Origin: Balneolaceae bacterium SMO_bin1
Lineage (GTDB): Bacteria; Bacteroidota; Rhodothermia; Balneolales; Balneolaceae
NCBI GenBank assembly: GCA_003123965.1
Contig: NNSL01000377.1
Coordinates: 1-11,104 of the forward strand
Direction of reading: 5' to 3'
DNA: 11,104 bases
Of the stretch, positions 6,718-11,104 are shown piece by piece. The notes below the pieces were generated by a model that was given only the letters and a program-made list of their open reading frames with translations, did not search any database and was not told the DNA's origin. A program made the position numbers and the translations under genes. Every line of letters begins with the position of its first letter. Position 1 is the stretch's first letter.

Positions 6718-6829
6718 TAAAAGTTGGGAACCCTTTCTGTAAAAGTTTCTGGCAGGTTATTCTGAGTAAAATTTAAGGGCTGATTGAAATTTAAATCGAT
6801 CGGGAACTGTTGCAAGGGTTGAACTTTTA
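6718..6829. repeat. long imperfect inverted repeat upstream of the SRPBCC gene
   Basis: TAAAAGTT-GGG-AACCCTT at 6718-6735 and AAGGGTT-G-AACTTTTA at 6814-6829 are inverted copies: 15 positions match and only the central GGG versus C spacer differs. They are 78 bases apart and occupy most of the hutG-SRPBCC gap. They could be two half-sites of one regulator or the ends of a large RNA hairpin. No gene is seen in the 137-base gap. Confidence 0.5.
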
Positions 6830-6838
6830 AAATCAACC
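6817..6838. repeat. short inverted repeat just before the SRPBCC start codon
   Basis: GGTTGA (6817-6822) and TCAACC (6833-6838) flank a 10-base centre containing TTTTAAAA. The dyad ends eight bases before the ATG at 6847 and shares bases with the right arm of the larger inverted repeat. It could be an operator or a hairpin over the translation start. Confidence 0.45.
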
Positions 6839-6846
6839 TACATTCG

Positions 6847-7275
6847 ATGTATCAGCTGTACCAAGAACAAGTTTTGACTGCTTCGCAAGAAGAGCTTTGG
6901 GATTTTATTTCCCGCCCCGAAAACCTGAACGAAATCACCCCGCCGGAGATGGAATTTACCATTGTGAGCGATGTGCCGAAAAAGATGTATACCGGTTTGA
7001 TTATTGAGTACAGGGTAAAATTGCCGCTTTTGGGAACGCAGGATTGGGTTACCGAAATTAAGCACATCATTCCCGGTCAGCAGTTTGTAGACGAGCAGCG
7101 CATTGGTCCGTACAAGTTCTGGTATCATTACCACGCGCTGCAGGAAACCGAGCAAGGCATAAAAATGATAGATCGGGTGAGCTACCAGCCGCCCTTCGGC
7201 CTTTTGGGCAAAGTCGCGAATTCACTGTTCATTAGCAGTAAGCTCGATTCCATTTTCGGATTCCGAAAAAAGTGA
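6847..7275 (+). CDS. SRPBCC (START-like) ligand-binding fold protein
   Basis: This 142-residue protein reads as a full SRPBCC domain, a helix-grip fold with a deep hydrophobic cavity. The pattern is typical: an opening strand, then LWDFISRPENLNEITP (residues 17-32), mid-domain strands including GTQDWVTEI, the block FVDEQRIGPYKFWYHYH (79-95), and the closing DRVSYQPPFGLLGKV before a C-terminal amphipathic helix. Members of this subfamily are often annotated as cyclase/dehydrase or coenzyme-binding proteins, and many sit next to NAD-dependent epimerases. No epimerase is present here, and I do not assign a ligand. It is cytoplasmic with no signal peptide. The preceding intergenic region holds two nested inverted repeats, so expression may be regulated. 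It converges with mrp, leaving 27 bases and no clear terminator. Confidence 0.85.
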   Translation: MYQLYQEQVLTASQEELWDFISRPENLNEITPPEMEFTIVSDVPKKMYTGLIIEYRVKLPLLGTQDWVTEIKHIIPGQQFVDEQRIGPYKFWYHYHALQETEQGIKMIDRVSYQPPFGLLGKVANSLFISSKLDSIFGFRKK

Positions 7276-7302
7276 TGGACAAGCGGTTTAATGGTAAATA
7301 GT

Positions 7303-8478
7303 CTATGGCTTTATCTTAATGTCTATTTTTTCGGTGGCAGGCTGCTCTTGGTTACGGATGGCCAGCTGCTGAATCACATTATTCGAAAGCTCTACGAAAG
7401 CCTGTGCAGATTTTGACTCTAGGTTTTCTTCCATCACGATAGGCGTGCCATTATCACCGCTTTCACGCACCGACTGCTCCAGCGGAATTTCACCCAAGAA
7501 GTTTGTTCCAATGCGGTCGGCTAAGTCGCGTGCGCCGTGCTTGCCAAAGATGTAGTACTTCTTTTCGGGCATGTCGGGCGGTATAAAGTATGCCATATTC
7601 TCGACGATACCGAGAACCGGTACATTTACTTTCTTGAACATGGCCACGCCTTTTCGGGCATCATCAAGGGCAACGGTCTGCGGCGTTGATACGACTACAG
7701 CTCCTGTTAAGGGAACCGTTTGAACGATGGTCAGCTGCACATCGCCCGTGCCCGGAGGCAGGTCAAGCACCATGTAATCCAGTTCGCCCCACTCTACTTC
7801 TTGCATAAACTGTTTTACCGCACTGGTTACCATTGGGCCGCGCCAAATCATGGCTTGATCGGGATCAACCAAAAGCCCCATGGATAAAAAGTGCACGCCG
7901 TGTTTTTTGAGAGGGATAAGCTTTTTATGCGCGGTGATATTCGGCCGCTCGTGGCTGTCAAACATTGTGGGAATGCTCGGTCCGTAAATATCGGTATCCA
8001 GCAAGCCTACTTTTGCACCGGTTCTGGCCAAGCCGCATGCCAGATTAACGGCCACGGTAGATTTGCCTACGCCCCCTTTGCCCGAAGCTACGGCAATGAC
8101 GTTTTCAACGCCGGGAAAAACTTCGGCTTCTCCTTGATTTTGCTGCTCTTGCTGTTGTTGCTTGCTGCGATGGCCCTGTCCGGGAAATGCCGGTGAGCCC
8201 TCATCATCATCCTTTTTGCCGAATTTCGAAATATTTACCGCAGTGGTGATATCCAGCACGGCATCATCGGCAACGTATTTATGAATGGCCTCCCGACACT
8301 TTTCCTTAAGCATGCTTTCGAGCTTGGGATTTTTATCGGGCAGATCAATAGTAAACGTTACGAATTTATCCTGCACCACCAGATCTTCAATCATATTCAG
8401 GCTCACAAGGTCTTTGTCAGCCTCGGGATGCATCACATGCATTAGTGCAGAACGTATTTGTTGCTTCTTTATAGCCAT
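7303..8478 (-). CDS. mrp: Mrp/ApbC-family iron-sulfur cluster carrier ATPase
   Basis: Mrp-type P-loop ATPases carry and deliver Fe-S clusters to apo-proteins in the cytoplasm. Residues 1-85 are a MIP18/DUF59-type domain. A Gln-rich linker (about 100-118, with a run of QQQQEQQ) joins it to the ATPase domain. The deviant Walker A is GKGGVGKST (133-141), with DTDIYGPSIP (161-170) and DLPPGTGD (239-246) following. The CPxC cluster-binding motif normally found after ENM is absent; here the segment is ENMAYFIPPDMP then EKKYYIFG, a form I recall from Bacteroidota-type Mrp, so it is probably lineage-typical rather than damage. I choose the ATG at 8478 (MAIKKQQIRS) because the family begins there; the frame stays open 16 codons further up, to 8526, with a less typical leader. 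The length of 391 residues fits the two-domain form. The gene stands alone on the minus strand. Confidence 0.9.
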   Translation of the reverse strand: MAIKKQQIRSALMHVMHPEADKDLVSLNMIEDLVVQDKFVTFTIDLPDKNPKLESMLKEKCREAIHKYVADDAVLDITTAVNISKFGKKDDDEGSPAFPGQGHRSKQQQQEQQNQGEAEVFPGVENVIAVASGKGGVGKSTVAVNLACGLARTGAKVGLLDTDIYGPSIPTMFDSHERPNITAHKKLIPLKKHGVHFLSMGLLVDPDQAMIWRGPMVTSAVKQFMQEVEWGELDYMVLDLPPGTGDVQLTIVQTVPLTGAVVVSTPQTVALDDARKGVAMFKKVNVPVLGIVENMAYFIPPDMPEKKYYIFGKHGARDLADRIGTNFLGEIPLEQSVRESGDNGTPIVMEENLESKSAQAFVELSNNVIQQLAIRNQEQPATEKIDIKIKP

Positions 8479-8787
8479 GCGGCAAGAATTTTTTGTCATT
8501 TGTAATAAGCGGCTAAAGATAAGCATTTAGCTGCAGATGCTAAACGATTTTTAGTAATCAGGCATTCTCTTGCCAGCGAATAAAGTTGCAAAATTCCAGC
8601 GCGGCAGGTACTAAACAAAGATGAAGCAGTGGGGTAAAAATCATTCTTCATTCTGTAAAGAAATGGTTAACTTCAGAACTTCCATTTTGAGTGTAAAATT
8701 ACCCTGCTTTACACATCGGACCGGAGACATTGAACCAATTATCCTGATTATCGCCATTTGGCGGTATGCTCATATTCTGTATTCAAC
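8479..8787. promoter_or_regulatory. divergent intergenic region between mrp and gcvT
   Basis: About 310 bases separate the divergent mrp and gcvT starts and should hold both promoters. The only structured element I see is the inverted repeat at 8691-8714. I looked for a glycine riboswitch ahead of gcvT and saw no convincing conserved core. A 57-codon + frame (8621-8794) runs into gcvT but looks accidental. Confidence 0.4.
8691..8714. repeat. inverted repeat, candidate operator upstream of gcvT
   Basis: GTGTAAA (8691-8697) and TTTACAC (8708-8714) form a perfect 7-base dyad with a 10-base centre. It lies about 75 bases before the gcvT ATG, a plausible place for a transcription factor site. The 24-base span, two helical turns or so, suits a dimeric regulator. 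No T-tract follows, so it is not a terminator. Confidence 0.45.
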
Positions 8788-9888
8788 ATGTTAAACCGAA
8801 CACCATTTTACAATATCCACGAACAGGCCGGCGCCAAACTAATTGATTTCGGCGGCTGGGAAATGCCGGTGCAATATGCTGGCATCAAGCAGGAGCATAA
8901 AGCCGTGCGCAGCAGCGTGGGCATGTTTGATGTATCTCACATGGGCGAATTTTATGTGACCGGTCCGGAAGCTGCCGACCTAATTCAATGGGTAACTATT
9001 AATGATGTGACGAAGCTGGAGCCCGGCAAGGCGCAATATTCGGCTATGTGCTACCAAGATGGGGGCATTGTGGATGACTTGCTGGTATACATGCTTGACG
9101 GAAATGAGTTTATCCTGGTGGTAAATGCTTCGAACATTGATAAAGATTTTAATTGGATTAAAGAGAATAACTCGTTTGATGCCGAGCTTTCGAATCTTTC
9201 GGATGGTACCTGCCTGCTGGCCCTGCAGGGACCAAAGTCGGTGGAAACGCTGCAAAAGCTGACCGATACGGATCTTTCGGCCATATCATTTTACACTTTT
9301 GAGATGGGCACCTTGGCGGGATTTGATGATATCACTATTTCAGCCACAGGATATACCGGTGAAAAAGGATTTGAGCTCTATTTCAATAAAGATCACGCCG
9401 ATCCCGAGGGTGTGTGGAACGCCATTATGGAAGCGGGTGAAGAGTTTGACATTCAACCCTGCGGTTTAGGTGCACGCGATACATTGCGCCTTGAAATGGG
9501 ATTTGCACTTTACGGCAACGATATCACCAAAGAAACTAACCCGCTTGAAGCCCGCATGGGCTGGCTAACAAAGCTTGATAAAGGCGATTTTATTGGACGC
9601 AAAGCCCTGCAGAAAGTAAAAGAGCAGGGTGTTGATCGCAAGCTTATGGGCTTTACGCTCGATGATCCCCGCGCAATTCCGCGGTCTGGCTACGATATTG
9701 TGGATGAAGATGAACAGAAAATTGGTCACGTTACCAGCGGTACGCGTTCTATTTCGCTGGGTAAAAATATCGGCATGGGTTATATTCCCGTGGAAAAAGC
9801 TTCATCAGGAAGTACGATAAAAATTAAAATTCGAAACAAAGTGGCGGATGCAAATGTAGTAAAACCGCCGTTTCTGCAGAAAAAGTAG
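8788..9888 (+). CDS. gcvT: glycine cleavage system T protein (aminomethyltransferase)
   Basis: GcvT transfers the methylene group from aminomethyl-H-protein to tetrahydrofolate, giving 5,10-methylene-THF and ammonia in the cytoplasm. The 366-residue protein has the normal length and the usual order of blocks: [12 protein letters not shown] (21-32), MFDVSHMGE (46-54), [10 protein letters not shown] (92-101) with the catalytic Asp at D96 or D97, [13 protein letters not shown] (186-198) and [13 protein letters not shown] (226-238). The C-terminal barrel domain ends with the typical hydrophobic tail. I choose the ATG at 8788 (MLNRTPFY), where the family starts; the frame extends 10 codons further to a TTG at 8758 with no family-like sequence. 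The H and P proteins are not in the window, so the system is split. comB follows after 34 bases and ftsK overlaps comB, suggesting a gcvT-comB-ftsK transcript. Confidence 0.93.
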   Translation: MLNRTPFYNIHEQAGAKLIDFGGWEMPVQYAGIKQEHKAVRSSVGMFDVSHMGEFYVTGPEAADLIQWVTINDVTKLEPGKAQYSAMCYQDGGIVDDLLVYMLDGNEFILVVNASNIDKDFNWIKENNSFDAELSNLSDGTCLLALQGPKSVETLQKLTDTDLSAISFYTFEMGTLAGFDDITISATGYTGEKGFELYFNKDHADPEGVWNAIMEAGEEFDIQPCGLGARDTLRLEMGFALYGNDITKETNPLEARMGWLTKLDKGDFIGRKALQKVKEQGVDRKLMGFTLDDPRAIPRSGYDIVDEDEQKIGHVTSGTRSISLGKNIGMGYIPVEKASSGSTIKIKIRNKVADANVVKPPFLQKK

Positions 9889-9922
9889 CAGTCAGCAATA
9901 GAAATTTGAGAGATGTGTTTTT

Positions 9923-10663
9923 ATGAAGAATAAGATCGACGTATTTATATCTGTTCCATCTTTTCAGGAAGATGATGTTAGGGAAAAGGTAGTTGTAGTT
10001 ATTGATGTGCTGCGCGCCAGCACTACCATGGTTACCGCCCTTAAAAATGGCGCCAAAGGCATTATTCCGGTTGAAAATATGGACGCAGCCGGACGTATTT
10101 CCCAAAGCCTCGACTCACCTCAGTACCTGTTGTGCGGCGAAAAAGACGGCAAAAAAATTGAAGGATACCATCTGGGGAATTCTCCGGGTGAATACAGCCG
10201 CGAAGTAGTAGAGGGCAAAACCATTATCCTTAATACCACTAACGGCACTAAAGCGGTAAAGAAAGCAGCTATCGCCGAAGAAGTAATTATCGGCAGCTTT
10301 TTGAATCTTAAGCAGGTGGTTGAAAAGCTTAAGACAGTTGATCGGGAAATTTCGCTGATTTGTGCAGGATGGCGCGGCCGGCTTTCGCTTGAAGATTTAC
10401 TTTGCGCCGGTAACATTATTTACGAACTTAACGACGGCGTACTGCCCGAAAAGGCAAAAGACGGGGTTCGGGTAGCTTTTGGACTTTATGAAAAATTTGG
10501 TGATGATATAGAAAGTGCCATCAAAACATCAAATCACGCCGTACGTCTCAGCGAAATCATCAACACGGATGATATTACACACAGCTGTAAAGTCAATATC
10601 GCTGATGTGCTACCTATATTGAAAGACGGAATTATTACCAACTTCAATGGCAAAGAAAAGTAA
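9923..10663 (+). CDS. comB: 2-phosphosulfolactate phosphatase family protein (ComB)
   Basis: ComB removes the phosphate of (R)-2-phospho-3-sulfolactate in the coenzyme M pathway of methanogens, using magnesium. Homologues are widespread in bacteria that do not make coenzyme M, where the substrate is often unproven. The 246-residue protein shows the family blocks: VIDVLRASTTMVTAL (26-40), the CGEKDGKKIEGYHLGNSP segment (71-88), ILNTTNGTKAV (102-112) and ICAGWRGRLSLEDLLCAG (146-163). The length is normal and the frame intact. The ATG at 9923 follows gcvT by 34 bases, with a weak GAGAG about 10 bases upstream. The 3' end overlaps the ftsK start by 17 bases, which implies translational coupling. 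Sulfolactate metabolism or another phosphatase role are both possible; nothing in the window names the substrate. Confidence 0.87.
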   Translation: MKNKIDVFISVPSFQEDDVREKVVVVIDVLRASTTMVTALKNGAKGIIPVENMDAAGRISQSLDSPQYLLCGEKDGKKIEGYHLGNSPGEYSREVVEGKTIILNTTNGTKAVKKAAIAEEVIIGSFLNLKQVVEKLKTVDREISLICAGWRGRLSLEDLLCAGNIIYELNDGVLPEKAKDGVRVAFGLYEKFGDDIESAIKTSNHAVRLSEIINTDDITHSCKVNIADVLPILKDGIITNFNGKEK

Positions 10664-11104
10664 TTCGGGAACATTAACCGGTGGGCTCTCCCAGCACCGT
10701 AAACTTGAAATTCTCGGGATTCTTACCATGGCCGTGGGCGCCTTGTTGGGGCTCAGTATCCTTACCTATCACCCCGGCGACTACGAACTGGCCCGCGACA
10801 TCGCTTTTGGCGAAATGTTTTCTACTGATTACGGGCTGGCCCGCCGTATAGAAAACGGACTGGGTATACTCGGCGCATATTGCTCGTACTGGTTTGTGAA
10901 CGTACTTTTTGGGTACATCAGTATTATTATTCCCCTTCTAATGATTGGCTTCGGCTGGTTTATCTTCCGCGATAAAGGCATCGAAAAAATGCTTTGGCCT
11001 ACTATTTATGGTATCTGGAGTATGATTTTACTGTCGGCAACTATCGGCTGGCTTTTTAGTGAGTACGAAGTACTTTCGGCCGACTGGAGCGGCGGCGCCG
11101 GGCT
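10647..11104 (+). CDS. ftsK: FtsK/SpoIIIE DNA translocase, N-terminal membrane domain (partial)
   Basis: FtsK anchors at the division septum and pumps chromosomal DNA to resolve and segregate it. Only the first 152 codons are in the window; the frame is open to the edge. The ATG at 10647 (MAKKSNSG) lies inside the end of comB, in a different frame, with a 17-base overlap. A short polar N-terminus leads to hydrophobic segments at about residues 20-41, 72-90, 91-107 and 116-137. This is the four-helix membrane domain that precedes the linker and RecA-like motor in this family. The ILGILTMAVGALLGLSIL and GILGAYCSYWFVN blocks are typical of it. The motor domain lies beyond the window, so the call rests on the membrane domain alone. 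Another four-helix protein is possible but less likely. Confidence 0.82.
   Translation, partial: MAKKSNSGTLTGGLSQHRKLEILGILTMAVGALLGLSILTYHPGDYELARDIAFGEMFSTDYGLARRIENGLGILGAYCSYWFVNVLFGYISIIIPLLMIGFGWFIFRDKGIEKMLWPTIYGIWSMILLSATIGWLFSEYEVLSADWSGGAG

Noticed and set aside
7276..7302. Terminator between SRPBCC gene and mrp
   Set aside because: No stem with a T-tract is visible on either strand in this 27-base gap.
8600..8787. Glycine riboswitch before gcvT
   Set aside because: Looked for the conserved purine-rich core; the only similar stretch (CGGACCGGAGAC at about 8717-8728) lacks the surrounding helices.
8621..8794. 57-codon + strand frame ahead of gcvT
   Set aside because: No Shine-Dalgarno, Cys/His/Trp-rich unlike its neighbours, and it runs into the gcvT start; it resembles no family I know.
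1..11104. CRISPR array, insertion sequence, tRNA/rRNA, phage or defence genes
   Set aside because: No repeated spacer pattern, transposase, integrase, tRNA-like cloverleaf or defence-system domain was recognised on either strand.

Overview
The window looks like chromosomal DNA of a moderate-GC bacterium from the Bacteroidota/Balneolota side of the tree. This is an inference from protein style, not a database match. The Mrp ATPase has the PE-KYYIFG segment, recalled from this group, in place of the usual CPxC motif. Most starts lack a clear Shine-Dalgarno, and one intergenic region carries a Bacteroidota-like ATTG-N20-TAGCTTTC promoter.

Positions 1-3999 hold a histidine-utilisation operon on the + strand. 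It runs histidine ammonia-lyase (hutH, 328-1853), imidazolonepropionase (hutI, 1855-3071), a stand-alone class III nucleotide cyclase (3072-3662) and a 102-residue acidic protein with a CxC motif (3691-3999). Gaps are 1, 0 and 28 bases. hutH carries one frameshift and hutI carries two, yet the residues I checked are intact and both reconstructed lengths are normal (about 508 and 404 residues). Formimidoylglutamase (hutG) lies apart at 5771-6709, and urocanase (hutU) is not in the window. The encoded route would be histidine to urocanate (HutH), urocanate to imidazolonepropionate (HutU, elsewhere), then formiminoglutamate (HutI), then glutamate plus formamide (HutG).

Between these parts lie an exported TPR protein with conserved-looking histidine motifs (4001-5077, minus strand, convergent with the operon by one base) and a small VOC-fold protein (5238-5636) with a strong SD and a strong intrinsic terminator. 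After hutG come an SRPBCC-fold protein (6847-7275), preceded by nested inverted repeats, and a convergent Mrp/ApbC iron-sulfur carrier ATPase (7303-8478, minus). The window ends with a + strand run of gcvT (glycine cleavage T protein), comB (2-phosphosulfolactate phosphatase family) and the 5' part of ftsK, which overlaps comB by 17 bases.

The points most worth a second look are the three to four indels confined to hutH/hutI while every other gene is intact, the cyclase plus CxC protein built into a hut operon, and the histidine-rich TPR protein. I did not find a CRISPR array, insertion sequence, tRNA, rRNA or clear defence system.
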